From Microcaldota archaeon (GTDB lineage Archaea; Micrarchaeota; Micrarchaeia; Micrarchaeales; CABMGC01): a stretch of DNA of 8,085 bases. Below are positions 1 through 6,478 of this stretch, piece after piece. Every line of letters begins with the position of its first letter. Positions within the stretch are counted from its first letter, which is position 1. Below the pieces are notes generated by a model. It was not told the origin of the DNA and ran no database searches. It saw only the letters and a program-made list of their open reading frames with translations. The stretch lies in NCBI GenBank assembly GCA_021805625.1, contig JAJZEU010000095.1, forward strand, positions 1 through 8,085. Direction: 5' to 3'. The position numbers were made by a program, and so were the translations under genes.

Positions 1-1041
1 GGATGTTGCCTGGCACCAGTACTGATCTTCTGGATAACCGACTACTTCACAGGCAACCTGAGCAAGCCGGTGATAAAGGTTGCGCAGGCGGCCAGAGGCG
101 GAGCTGGAACCGATGTAATAATGGGACTGGCGGTAGGCCTTAGGAGCACATGGGCGCCGCTGCTGGTAATAGTGCTTGCGATACTTGTAAGCTATGCTGC
201 AGCAGGAGTTTACGGCATAGGGATTGCCGCGGTGGGAATGCTTTCCATGACAGCCACAATCCTTACAATAGACTCGTTCGGTCCCATAACTGACAACGCT
301 GGCGGAATAGCGGAGATGAGCGGCCTTCCGGTAAGCGTGAGGAGGGTAACCGACAAACTTGATGCGATAGGAAACACGACAAAGGCAACTACGAAGGGCT
401 TTGCGATAGGCGGTGCTGCGCTTTCTGCGACCGCACTTTTCGTAGCGTTCGCGAACGCTGTGGGCATAACTTCCATCAATGCGCTGAACCCTGTCGTGCT
501 TGTGGGCATCTTCATCGGAGCATTGCTGCCATTCATCTTCTCATCGTTCCTTATGGAAGCTGTCGGGCACGCTGCTGAGCTCATGGTCGAGGAGGTAAGG
601 AGGCAGGTGAAGAGCATAAAGGGCCTGATGACAGGCAAGGCCAAGCCCGACTACGCAAAGGCTGTCGACATAGCGACGGTAAACGCGCTGAAGTCGCTCG
701 TCGTGCCTGAGGTGGTGGCTATCGTGACCCCGATTGCCCTCGGCCTCATACTGGGCAAGGAAGCGCTAGGAGGATTGCTGGTAGGAATGATACCCGTGAG
801 CTTCATGCTTGCATTATTCATGGCCAACAGCGGAGCTGCCATGGACAACGCGAAGAAGTATGTAGAAACGGGCAAGTTCGGCGGCAAGGGGAGCGAGACG
901 CACAAGGCTGCTGTAGTTGGAGACACCGTCGGGGATCCGCTCAAGGACACTGCCGGGCCTGCACTAAACTCGATGATAAAGGTAATCAGCACGATTTCGA
1001 TACTGCTTGCGCCGGTCTTCGTGGCTTATGCATTGCTCTGA
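1..1041 (+). CDS. hppA: Membrane-bound proton-translocating pyrophosphatase, C-terminal part (5' truncated by window)
   Basis: The frame is open from base 1 and ends at TGA 1039-1041, giving 346 residues of a protein that normally has about 700; the GTG at 70 is internal, because the codons before it read as pyrophosphatase (ITDYFTGNLSKPV). The family is a multi-spanning membrane pump that couples hydrolysis of cytosolic pyrophosphate to H+ or Na+ export. Family hallmarks, numbered in this fragment, are DSFGPITDNAGG (91-102), GNTTKATTKGFAIG (124-137), MANSG followed by DNAKKYVE, and GDTVGDPLKDTAG (307-319), which supply acidic pyrophosphate/Mg2+ ligands. In GNTTKATTKG, Lys128 and Thr131 occupy the positions that are Ala and Gly in K+-dependent enzymes. 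This marks the K+-independent class, which pumps H+. Hydrophobic segments fill most of the rest, including the last 15 residues. G+C is high (about 60% in sampled lines), unlike the genes that follow, so this is probably a resident gene. Confidence 0.97.
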   Translation, partial: GCCLAPVLIFWITDYFTGNLSKPVIKVAQAARGGAGTDVIMGLAVGLRSTWAPLLVIVLAILVSYAAAGVYGIGIAAVGMLSMTATILTIDSFGPITDNAGGIAEMSGLPVSVRRVTDKLDAIGNTTKATTKGFAIGGAALSATALFVAFANAVGITSINALNPVVLVGIFIGALLPFIFSSFLMEAVGHAAELMVEEVRRQVKSIKGLMTGKAKPDYAKAVDIATVNALKSLVVPEVVAIVTPIALGLILGKEALGGLLVGMIPVSFMLALFMANSGAAMDNAKKYVETGKFGGKGSETHKAAVVGDTVGDPLKDTAGPALNSMIKVISTISILLAPVFVAYALL

Positions 1042-1062
1042 TTTTGTTTTTCGGGGCAAAAT
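1041..1062 (+). terminator. Probable hppA terminator (T-rich tract with weak stem)
   Basis: Immediately after the hppA stop codon comes ATTTTGTTTTTC, a T-rich tract of the kind that ends archaeal transcripts. ATTTTG (1041-1046) can pair with CAAAAT (1057-1062), and the inner T and G runs allow further G-U pairs. The tract is the stronger evidence; the stem is weak and may be incidental. Confidence 0.4.
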
Positions 1063-1394
1063 ATGGCAAAACATCCGGATCCATCATGTTGGGAATCTGA
1101 AGTACTGATACGCTGTGTGTGAGTCTGTTGTTCAGATGCACTTTCACTCTCCCAATGAAATCTTTCGATTCGCCTATGTTGGAGAAGAGTCCCGTTATCA
1201 GACCTTATTCCTTTTCTATTTTATCTATCGATGCTATACCGCCCAGTGGCGTAGTTATAAGCAGATAGTGTTCGGATTTCAGCGCGAATCTGAACACCAA
1301 AACCAACTAAAGAATCAAGAGCTTAGCTTTGTAGAACGTCCTCATATATCTAGCCATATTGCACAAATTTTATTTATTACCTGCAGCCTCTTAT
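1063..1394. other. Stretch without a clear gene; possible decayed coding remnant on the minus strand
   Basis: No intact gene is convincing between the hppA terminator and the nuclease stop codon. The plus-strand open frame starting at 1115 is rich in Cys, His and Phe, runs into the antisense of the nuclease, and looks like a shadow. On the minus strand, one frame from 1306 down to about 1063 reads like protein: KSEHYLLITTPLGG, then after a TAA at 1207-1205 it continues in the same frame with GLFSNIGESKDFIGRVKVHL and NNRLTHSVSVLQIP. Alternating hydrophobic and charged residues suggest a former gene with an in-frame stop, and another stop (TAG) lies just upstream at 1309. I do not recognise the family. 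Without a homolog this stays a weak call, and random open frame is a real alternative. Confidence 0.25.
1268..1297. repeat. 11-bp inverted repeat (hairpin) in the hppA-nuclease gap
   Basis: GTGTTCGGATT (1268-1278) pairs with AATCTGAACAC (1287-1297) across an 8-base loop, with one G-T wobble. It lies about 100 bases beyond the nuclease stop codon on the minus strand, so it could stabilise or process the 3' end of the operon transcript, or be an operator. No T-run follows on either strand, so it is not an obvious intrinsic terminator. The stem also falls inside the coding-like minus-strand patch, so it could be incidental. Confidence 0.5.
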
Positions 1395-1916
1395 CTACAA
1401 TCCTTTACTCTGCACATTGCGGAAAACCTGAAGGAGAATATCTGTGCCTTGAAGGATATACAAACGATATTTTTCCAACTCTAAGAAAAACTGATTTGTT
1501 ATGCTTTGCTCCAAATTTGCGATACTGTACACCTCCAGCGCCGTTTTTGAGTATGTCCTCGGTCTCAATATTTTGGCATTTGCCATTAACCATCGCAAAG
1601 GTACGTCCGGATATGTGAGAGTAGCTATCAAAGCCACAGAATCGTGGCCAATTACTCCAGTTAAATCTTCGGCCTTTAATAGGATATTCGATGAAGAAGA
1701 AGTCTTTACCTCAACGTCATAAGTTGCAACTTCGTTTTTCGCTACTATGTCCGGTCTACCAGTTAGTTGCATGATGAGGACTTTGTATCCCGCACCGATA
1801 AATGCAAATCCGAGCATAATCTGGTTTATTCTCCCAAATTCTGAGGCCCCATATCGTGATAGGACGTCATCAAGCAGGGCGTAAGCCTCATTTGAGTGCA
1901 TATTCCTCAATTCCAT
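1395..1916 (-). CDS. PD-(D/E)XK-type nuclease, third gene of ATPase-nuclease operon
   Basis: A 173-residue protein whose centre carries a good PD-(D/E)XK nuclease core: GRPDIVAK (Pro55-Asp56), then after 13 residues DVEVKTSSS with Glu69-x-Lys71. Asp56, Glu69 and Lys71 would bind metal and activate water. Glu26, in SEFGRINQIMLGFAFIGAGYKV before the first strand, fits the helix Glu often seen in this fold. The arrangement resembles Holliday-junction resolvases and small restriction endonucleases, but I cannot name a specific family. The C-terminal 45 residues (LEQSITNQFFLELEKYRLYI onward) look helical and could contact the ATPase. It starts 9 bases after the ATPase stop, so the two are co-transcribed. 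There is no Shine-Dalgarno before ATG 1916, while GAGG precedes Met6 (ATG 1901), so a slightly shorter form is possible. A DNA-cleavage role is inferred from the motif. Confidence 0.8.
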   Translation of the reverse strand: MELRNMHSNEAYALLDDVLSRYGASEFGRINQIMLGFAFIGAGYKVLIMQLTGRPDIVAKNEVATYDVEVKTSSSSNILLKAEDLTGVIGHDSVALIATLTYPDVPLRWLMANAKILRPRTYSKTALEVYSIANLEQSITNQFFLELEKYRLYILQGTDILLQVFRNVQSKGL

Positions 1917-1925
1917 TTTATTGGT

Positions 1926-4097
1926 TTAATTTTCTATGGCGGATCCATTCTTTGTCCACGGTCTTAATCTAATATCAACAATATTATCATGTGTACGAAA
2001 TTCCCTATTAAGATCATTGAACAATATCTCGTCCTGCGTGGCAAGGATTATCTGTCTTTCATCACTAACTTCTGCCAGAATTTTACTCAGTCCCTTAGAA
2101 TGCTCTAAATCCAAACTCTGTGAAGGATCATCAAGCATAATAAAACCAACGCTACTTGTCGATATTTTTGCGAGTGACAAGAACATAGCCAGCGCCACAC
2201 AATTTATCTGTCCGGTTGAGAAACGAGAGCTAACGAAGGTGTCCCTGCTTTCTTCAGTACTGGAAGCTTTTATAAGGTATGTATTCTTTTGAACCCCTGA
2301 TACGTTTTTTGAAGTTACAGAAATATTAAGCTTATTGTAGTATGGGTGAGTGTCTAAGCGTGAATACAGTTTGCCAATTTCATCTTGAGTTTCTGAAATA
2401 CCTTTGGACGCCAAGGACGTCTGCACCTCATTCAATACACTCACTAAAGTTTCAAGCTGCCTCTTGAAAGTTTCAACTTCATGGATGGCCTGTGAAATTC
2501 CTTTACTCTCTTCTCCTTCCTCCTTTGATCTCTTGTCCATAGCTTGGTACTCCTCTCTTTTCAAAAGAACATTGTTTATCACTCTAATCTTGTCCACTTG
2601 CACCTCCGCTTCATCAACCTGTCCATTTCTTTTCTCATACACGTTACTGGACTCATCAATTCTTTTTTGAATAGAAGAAAGTGCCACCTGAATCAACTGC
2701 CCCACCTGGCCTTCACCTATATCCATCGTGGTTATTTGTCCGATTTTTTCCTTCAACACATTGGTATCATTCCTTAGTTCAATCAACCGTTGTTCCAATG
2801 TTTGTAATTCTTCTTTTTTTCCAGAAAGAACTTTTATCTCATCATTCACAGCCTTCAAATTTTCATATATTTCGTTAACCTTGCTCTCCTTCACACTTTT
2901 GACTACCTCATCTAAATGTTTCTTAACATCGCTCCGTTTAACTGATTGCCCACAGACTGGGCACATCGTTAAAGCGGGGTCTTCGAAGAAAAATAAAGCT
3001 TCCTTTGCCAATTTTACGTTGGCGTCAAGGGTCTCCTGCCTTTTATTTAAATCCGCCAACCGCTTTTGGTCGTTTTCTAGACTCGTTTTTATCTTATTTA
3101 AGTCCCCAAATCCCTCCTTGATTGAATCTGTTTCTCTCTTCTTAGTTTCCTCCTCTGTCGCTATCATTTTCAATTCGCCGCTGATCTGTTTGAGTTCAGA
3201 TTGTTTAGTTCTTAGTTCATCGACTCCGGTGATCTCTATAAGTCGCTTCCTACACTGTCTGAGAAATGTTTTCACTTTGGTTATTGAATTCGATACGGAA
3301 TCGGTAGAGAACTCTGTAGATAGTTCCAGAGCTTCTAATTGGCAGTCAGTCGCAAGTGTAGCTGTTTTCTGCGACAAATCCTTTAACATAAGACCTACTT
3401 GTGAGCTTGTAAGCTGGTCGTCCTGAAATCCTTCCCTCTGAGCTTCAGACTCTACCTTCTTAACCTCCGCGCTTATCTGTTGAATAGCCCCCTGCAGTTT
3501 TGCGGTTATTTTCTCTTTTTGATTCGTCAAGTCACCAAGGACCGTCTTGACCTTAGACATTGGTATGCTTCCTATAATATCTCTAGCTTTTTCAAGACCG
3601 AGTAGCCTGTCAATAGCTTCATCCCTCTCTCTGGGGTCATCTGTTATTATGGCACGTATAGACTCCTGATGTAGATAAACCGATCTGTAAAAATCATCAA
3701 GTGTAAGCCCCAGTTCGCTGAAAAGAAACCCTTCGGCTTCTATTCCGACTTTAGTGCCATTATCTGTTTTTACGCTAAAATCACTTTCCTTACTATTTGT
3801 CCTCTTTTTACGAATTACTTCAATCACTGATTTTCCCTTTTTGAGCATAATGGTTACTTTGCACTCAAGGCTCGGTGCCCTTGAATTAACAAGCTCTATA
3901 TCAGACTTGGACTCAGCAGACTTAAAATAAGCAATTTTTCCGAACAGTCCCCATTCGATAGCATTTAATGTACTAGACTTTCCGCTGCCTTGTGGTCCGA
4001 AAATTAAGGCTGATTTTCCTCCAAAATCATACTTAACAGGTTTAAGATACCCTCTGAAACCTTCAATCTCTACAGAGTCGAGAACATATACCACCAT
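1926..4097 (-). CDS. Rad50/SMC-like ABC ATPase with zinc hook
   Basis: A 723-residue ATPase built as head, coiled coil, hook, coiled coil, head. The N-terminal lobe has VEIEGFRGY and Walker A GPQGSGKSS (34-42), plus a Q-loop candidate at Gln144 in YLHQES. Residues about 185-560 are Lys/Glu/Leu-rich coiled coil interrupted near the middle by CPVCG (Cys379, Cys382), the Rad50-type zinc hook. The C-terminal lobe has the ABC signature FSTGQ (626-630), Walker B FIMLDDPSQ (Asp656-Asp657) and D-loop SLD (661-663). Two oddities: the usual catalytic Glu after Walker B is Asp657, and the H-switch position reads ATQDE, so the His appears to be Gln688. It is shorter than typical archaeal Rad50 (about 850-900). 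No mre11-like gene is adjacent; a PD-(D/E)XK nuclease is instead, so this is probably a dedicated Rad50 paralog that senses or loops DNA ends. DndD and Lamassu LmuB are other relatives to consider. ATG 4097 begins right at the core fold and has GGAAGG upstream. Confidence 0.93.
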   Translation of the reverse strand: MVVYVLDSVEIEGFRGYLKPVKYDFGGKSALIFGPQGSGKSSTLNAIEWGLFGKIAYFKSAESKSDIELVNSRAPSLECKVTIMLKKGKSVIEVIRKKRTNSKESDFSVKTDNGTKVGIEAEGFLFSELGLTLDDFYRSVYLHQESIRAIITDDPRERDEAIDRLLGLEKARDIIGSIPMSKVKTVLGDLTNQKEKITAKLQGAIQQISAEVKKVESEAQREGFQDDQLTSSQVGLMLKDLSQKTATLATDCQLEALELSTEFSTDSVSNSITKVKTFLRQCRKRLIEITGVDELRTKQSELKQISGELKMIATEEETKKRETDSIKEGFGDLNKIKTSLENDQKRLADLNKRQETLDANVKLAKEALFFFEDPALTMCPVCGQSVKRSDVKKHLDEVVKSVKESKVNEIYENLKAVNDEIKVLSGKKEELQTLEQRLIELRNDTNVLKEKIGQITTMDIGEGQVGQLIQVALSSIQKRIDESSNVYEKRNGQVDEAEVQVDKIRVINNVLLKREEYQAMDKRSKEEGEESKGISQAIHEVETFKRQLETLVSVLNEVQTSLASKGISETQDEIGKLYSRLDTHPYYNKLNISVTSKNVSGVQKNTYLIKASSTEESRDTFVSSRFSTGQINCVALAMFLSLAKISTSSVGFIMLDDPSQSLDLEHSKGLSKILAEVSDERQIILATQDEILFNDLNREFRTHDNIVDIRLRPWTKNGSAIEN

Positions 4098-4101
4098 CGC
4101 G

Positions 4102-4326
4102 CTATCGCCTTCCTTTTTTCCGCTTCTTCGGAATTACACCCTTTATCTCCTTCATCTCTTTATTCACTCCTTTTTTAAGTTCATTGAGTTTGTCAAGCAC
4201 CAGTCTCTCCACCGCAGGTGGTCCATCTTTCTCGTAGGACTTATATAGGTCGTCCCATAATATGATAACATCTCCTTCTTTATGCTCATTTAATTTACCT
4301 TTAATCAAATTCTCGAAGTCAGTCAT
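4102..4326 (-). CDS. Small Lys-rich protein, first gene of ATPase-nuclease operon
   Basis: A 74-residue protein, charged and mostly helical in appearance, starting MTDFENLIKGKLNEH and ending in a strongly basic tail (KKRKKGRR). No family is recognised. The gene stops 4 bases before the ATPase start, so it is the leading cistron of the operon. I chose ATG 4326 because AGGTGGTG lies just upstream at Shine-Dalgarno distance; a GTG at 4338 would add four residues. The basic tail could bind DNA or an acidic face of the ATPase. Small helical partners are known in Lamassu (LmuC) and ABC three-component systems (the middle component), and this gene occupies an analogous place, but I see no sequence motif that proves the link. 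Confidence 0.75.
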   Translation of the reverse strand: MTDFENLIKGKLNEHKEGDVIILWDDLYKSYEKDGPPAVERLVLDKLNELKKGVNKEMKEIKGVIPKKRKKGRR

Positions 4327-4350
4327 TTCATGCACCACCTATCCTGTTCC

Positions 4351-4360
4351 AATTTATATG
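4351..4360 (-). promoter_or_regulatory. TATA-like box of the three-gene operon
   Basis: On the minus strand the sequence reads CATATAAATT, a good archaeal TATA box. With the usual spacing of about 26 bases the transcript would start near 4330, almost on the chosen ATG (4326), giving a near-leaderless mRNA. A second TATA-like string (TTTTATAAG on the minus strand, around 4418-4426) would give a leader of about 70 bases that keeps the Shine-Dalgarno. The sequence does not decide between them. Confidence 0.45.
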
Positions 4361-4375
4361 GGTCATGACGTTACC

Positions 4376-4397
4376 AAATTTGTTACTGTTCAAATTT
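4376..4397. repeat. Inverted repeat in operon promoter region (possible operator)
   Basis: AAATTTG (4376-4382) and CAAATTT (4391-4397) form a perfect 7-bp inverted repeat around an 8-base centre, about 50 bases upstream of the first operon gene and between its two TATA-like boxes. An 8-bp palindrome GTCATGAC (4362-4369) lies next to it. Such symmetry suits a dimeric regulator, but A/T-rich palindromes also occur by chance. Confidence 0.35.
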
Positions 4398-4436
4398 ATC
4401 ATTATTTATTATTCAAACTTATAAAACTTCCTTTAA

Positions 4437-4463
4437 TGTTAAGTAAAGTTGCTAAGGTTACAT
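4437..4463. repeat. Left terminal inverted repeat of IS481-like element
   Basis: Begins TGTTAAGTAAAG and ends GGTTACAT. It matches the reverse complement of 5409-5435 at 19 of 27 positions, with the best blocks at both ends. The transposase stop codon (TAA, 4460-4458) lies inside this repeat. Confidence 0.7.
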
Positions 4464-5339
4464 AAATAACTGTTTTGGGGTTGTTCCAATTCCACGATGG
4501 AAACGGCAATTATTGTACCATTTCTGGAATTCGCTGATCTGACCATTTAACCAATCTGGAAACTTTGACAACAAGTTTGTAAACTCCTCTGCAACGTTGC
4601 GTATAGTCCTCTCCACCTTGCCTTTATCTTGTGGATAATATGGATGTGCAAACAATGGGTTAACATTGTTCTCAGAACACCATTTCTTCCATAGTTCACG
4701 AAACTGTCCACCATTGTCCGTTAGAATGCTCTCGGGGTGGTATTTGTCGACTTCAGGTTTCATCGAGTTCCCTATCTCTTCTGTAGTTGGACAATGGTCC
4801 AGTTGTGCAGCTACGACCAGATATCTACTATAATCGTCTATGCAGACGATGAAATAGTATTCTATACCTTGAACAGTTACGGGCCCTTTCAGGTCCAATT
4901 GCCATAGTTCATTTGGCTTCTTCGCTCTGAAAAACTTCCATGTCTCTTTGTGGCACTTGTAGCCATTTCTCTTGTGTTTCTTCAAAATATTGTTTATTGC
5001 AGTTCTCGAGATACTGACTCCTTTGACTTCTCTGATCTCTTCTGGCAATTTTTCGTACATATAGAGAGGCATGGATATTAGGCCATTTTGTATTCTTCCA
5101 GTACCCCATTCGAACACAACTCTTAGGAAGAGTATGAATTCTTCTATCTGCGGAGTTATCTTTGGTTCTTTGCGCCTCCTTTCTCTGTCTCTGAAGCTTT
5201 CAGTGCCTCTATGATGGGCACGTTTAGCCCATTTCCACACAAACTTTCTTGATACTCCAAACACTTTTGCGATGTCTTTTACCTTGTTTCCTGCCCTTCT
5301 GGCAGAAACAGCCAACTTTCTTATAATCTCCTTTCCCAT
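4458..5339 (-). CDS. IS481-like transposase (HTH plus DDE integrase core)
   Basis: A 293-residue transposase. The N-terminus has a helix-turn-helix (KVKDIAKVFGVSRKFVWKW, about 20-38) for end recognition. Residues about 140-293 form an rve-type RNase H fold with the catalytic triad Asp149 in ELWQLDLKGP, Asp208 in ILTDNGGQF and Glu243 in QDKGKVERTIRN, 34 residues apart for the last pair. The C-terminal FQKWYNNCRFHRGIGTTP is also typical. It would cut and join the element's ends using Mg2+. No frameshift or missing residue is seen, so it may be active. The length is near the lower end for the family. There is no Shine-Dalgarno before ATG 5339, and a hairpin lies 13 bases upstream. Confidence 0.95.
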   Translation of the reverse strand: MGKEIIRKLAVSARRAGNKVKDIAKVFGVSRKFVWKWAKRAHHRGTESFRDRERRRKEPKITPQIEEFILFLRVVFEWGTGRIQNGLISMPLYMYEKLPEEIREVKGVSISRTAINNILKKHKRNGYKCHKETWKFFRAKKPNELWQLDLKGPVTVQGIEYYFIVCIDDYSRYLVVAAQLDHCPTTEEIGNSMKPEVDKYHPESILTDNGGQFRELWKKWCSENNVNPLFAHPYYPQDKGKVERTIRNVAEEFTNLLSKFPDWLNGQISEFQKWYNNCRFHRGIGTTPKQLFM

Positions 5340-5352
5340 GCTATTTCGTTTT

Positions 5353-5394
5353 ACGTCGGTATAACTGGTCGTAGTAACACCTAGTTACCGACGT
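5353..5394 (-). promoter_or_regulatory. Leader hairpin upstream of IS481-like transposase
   Basis: ACGTCGGT (5353-5360) and ACCGACGT (5387-5394) pair perfectly over 8 bp. The stem can continue with AACT/AGTT past a small bulge and then GGT/ACC. It ends 13 bases before the transposase ATG on the minus strand. A stable leader structure here could hinder translation of transcripts entering from outside the element. A TATA-like CATTTTATTC lies upstream, near 5403-5412. Confidence 0.55.
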
Positions 5395-5408
5395 AGAATA
5401 AGAATAAA

Positions 5409-5435
5409 ATGTTACCTTGTAAGGTTCACTTTACA
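5409..5435. repeat. Right terminal inverted repeat of IS481-like element
   Basis: The outer edge ends ...CTTTACA. The reverse complement begins TGTAAAGTGAAC and matches the left repeat (4437-4463) at 19 of 27 positions. The boundary lies only 14 bases from the next insertion sequence. Confidence 0.7.
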
Positions 5436-5442
5436 TTTATAT

Positions 5443-5449
5443 AATTCAA
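5443..5449. repeat. Target-site duplication, left copy (AATTCAA)
   Basis: AATTCAA directly abuts the left inverted repeat of the second insertion sequence and recurs exactly at 6492-6498 beyond its right repeat. This is the footprint of a recent transposition. Confidence 0.8.
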
Positions 5450-5462
5450 TAGGGACTTGACA
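5450..5462. repeat. Left inverted repeat of IS5-like element
   Basis: TAGGGACTTGACA, an exact reverse-complement match to 6479-6491. Confidence 0.88.
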
Positions 5463-5498
5463 TTTACATAAGACCACCCTCGTCAAGATACATAAAGG

Positions 5499-6356
5499 TC
5501 ACATCAGATAACTGACCAGATAGGCAGTTATACACGAAAGTATGTGTATTGCCACTTTTTTCATCCCAATTACTCTGTTCTTTGCAAGTCCAAAGACCTC
5601 CTTTAACCTTGAAAAAATCCTCTCGATTGCCCATCTCTTGCCATACTCTGGATCCTTTGGGACTTCGGACTTCCTATGTCCCCTCCCGTTGATTGAGATG
5701 ACGGCCTTCACTTCGTTTTCATGAAGTTCCTTGTATATGTGGGTCGCATCAAAAGCCGAATCCGCAAGGTATTTTGCGCCGTGTAGGATGCGGAACCGTT
5801 GTTTTACGTCGTCGAATAGTTTGCCGAAGAAAACGGAGTCGTGCCTGTTTCCAGGAGCAATATAGAAAGCAATTGGAATTTCTGTCTCTGCGTCACAAAT
5901 CATATGCAATTTGTAACCAAAGAACATATCATTGGCCTTTCCTTTTGCGTCTTCCTGTTCTCTCTTCGATGGGGTTCGATGTCCAGATCTGGCATGCACA
6001 TCTTTGCGCGAGAATGCAGGCACATCAGTACTATCCTGCGCAAGAAGACGTATCCGCCTATCTTTCAATCGGTCTTGCAAGATCCAATTATTTAGTTCTT
6101 CCAGCATCCTTGGATCCGCACGTTCTCTAACCTTAGAGAATATGGATTGGTCAGGTTTCTTCCTGTAGCCCATTATCTTCCCAATCTTAGTACCGACGAA
6201 CTCTACAAGTTCTACGTCGGTAAGACCCTCTATCTGTTTCACCACTAGCGCTACGAGATGTTTTGCAAACTTCTTCGTATGGCGGTATTTCTGCACTATG
6301 ACACGGGCTGCTGCCCAAACCTCTGGTATTTTATTCTCCAACTCTTCTATTTTCAT
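5499..6356 (-). CDS. IS5/IS4-superfamily transposase (DDE_Tnp_1 type)
   Basis: A 285-residue transposase beginning MKIEELENKIPEVWAAAR. The RNase H-like catalytic triad is visible: first Asp in LLAQDSTDVPAFSRKD (residue 108), second Asp in KYLADSAFDATHIY (199), and Glu in GKRWAIERIFSRLK (245). The last motif has the R(3)E(6)K spacing of the IS4/IS5 group. It would excise and insert the element by cut-and-paste. ATG 6356 is preferred over an upstream TTG (6392) because AGGAG stands about ten bases before it. That AGGAG is also one arm of a hairpin. All catalytic residues are present and the frame is unbroken. The exact subgroup is uncertain. Confidence 0.93.
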   Translation of the reverse strand: MKIEELENKIPEVWAAARVIVQKYRHTKKFAKHLVALVVKQIEGLTDVELVEFVGTKIGKIMGYRKKPDQSIFSKVRERADPRMLEELNNWILQDRLKDRRIRLLAQDSTDVPAFSRKDVHARSGHRTPSKREQEDAKGKANDMFFGYKLHMICDAETEIPIAFYIAPGNRHDSVFFGKLFDDVKQRFRILHGAKYLADSAFDATHIYKELHENEVKAVISINGRGHRKSEVPKDPEYGKRWAIERIFSRLKEVFGLAKNRVIGMKKVAIHILSCITAYLVSYLM

Positions 6357-6364
6357 GTTTATCT

Positions 6365-6400
6365 GTCTCCTGGCAAGGACGACCAACGTCAACAGGAGAC
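6365..6400 (-). promoter_or_regulatory. Hairpin sequestering the ribosome binding site of the IS5-like transposase
   Basis: GTCTCCTG (6365-6372) and CAGGAGAC (6393-6400) are perfect 8-bp complements around a 20-base loop. In the minus-strand mRNA the downstream arm is CAGGAGAC, which contains the only AGGAG before ATG 6356. Folding would therefore hide the ribosome binding site. This is the arrangement known from bacterial IS10 and IS50, where read-through transcripts are translated poorly. Confidence 0.6.
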
Positions 6401-6478
6401 CTCACACTTACAATTTCATGACGACAAAAAGAGAAGAGAAAACCCTCCAAGAGTACTTGAATGTGAAGGTATTTAATT

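Larger units (their letters stand above)
4437..5435 (-). mobile_element. Complete IS481-like insertion sequence (999 bp)
   Basis: Both ends begin with TGT on their outer edge (TGT...ACA), as in the IS481 family, and 27-base terminal inverted repeats match at 19 positions. A single DDE transposase fills the element. Flanking bases are TTTAA on the left and TTTAT on the right: either a 4-bp TTTA duplication with an offset boundary or a 5-bp duplication with one mismatch. The element sits 98 bases upstream of the operon's earliest possible start codon and reads toward it. Confidence 0.75.

Noticed and set aside
210..992. Two minus-strand open frames across hppA
   Set aside because: They lie opposite conserved pyrophosphatase motifs, have no recognisable domains, and are expected in G+C-rich coding sequence.
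1268..1297. GTTCGGATT and GCGAATC considered as a tRNA T-arm
   Set aside because: No acceptor stem, anticodon arm or D-arm can be drawn around it; it is a simple hairpin.
1115..1618. A 167-codon plus-strand open frame overlapping the nuclease gene
   Set aside because: Its second half is antisense to the PD-(D/E)XK protein, and the first half is rich in Cys, His and Phe without any motif.
2728..3426. A 232-codon open frame on the plus strand across the ATPase gene
   Set aside because: It is antisense to the coiled coil of a well-supported ATPase. Its Ser/Phe/Leu-rich composition is what antisense of Glu/Lys-rich coding sequence gives.
5508..5531. Inverted repeat ATAACTG/CAGTTAT at the 3' end of the IS5-like transposase
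   Set aside because: Only 7 bp, inside coding sequence and without a following T-run, so it is probably incidental.
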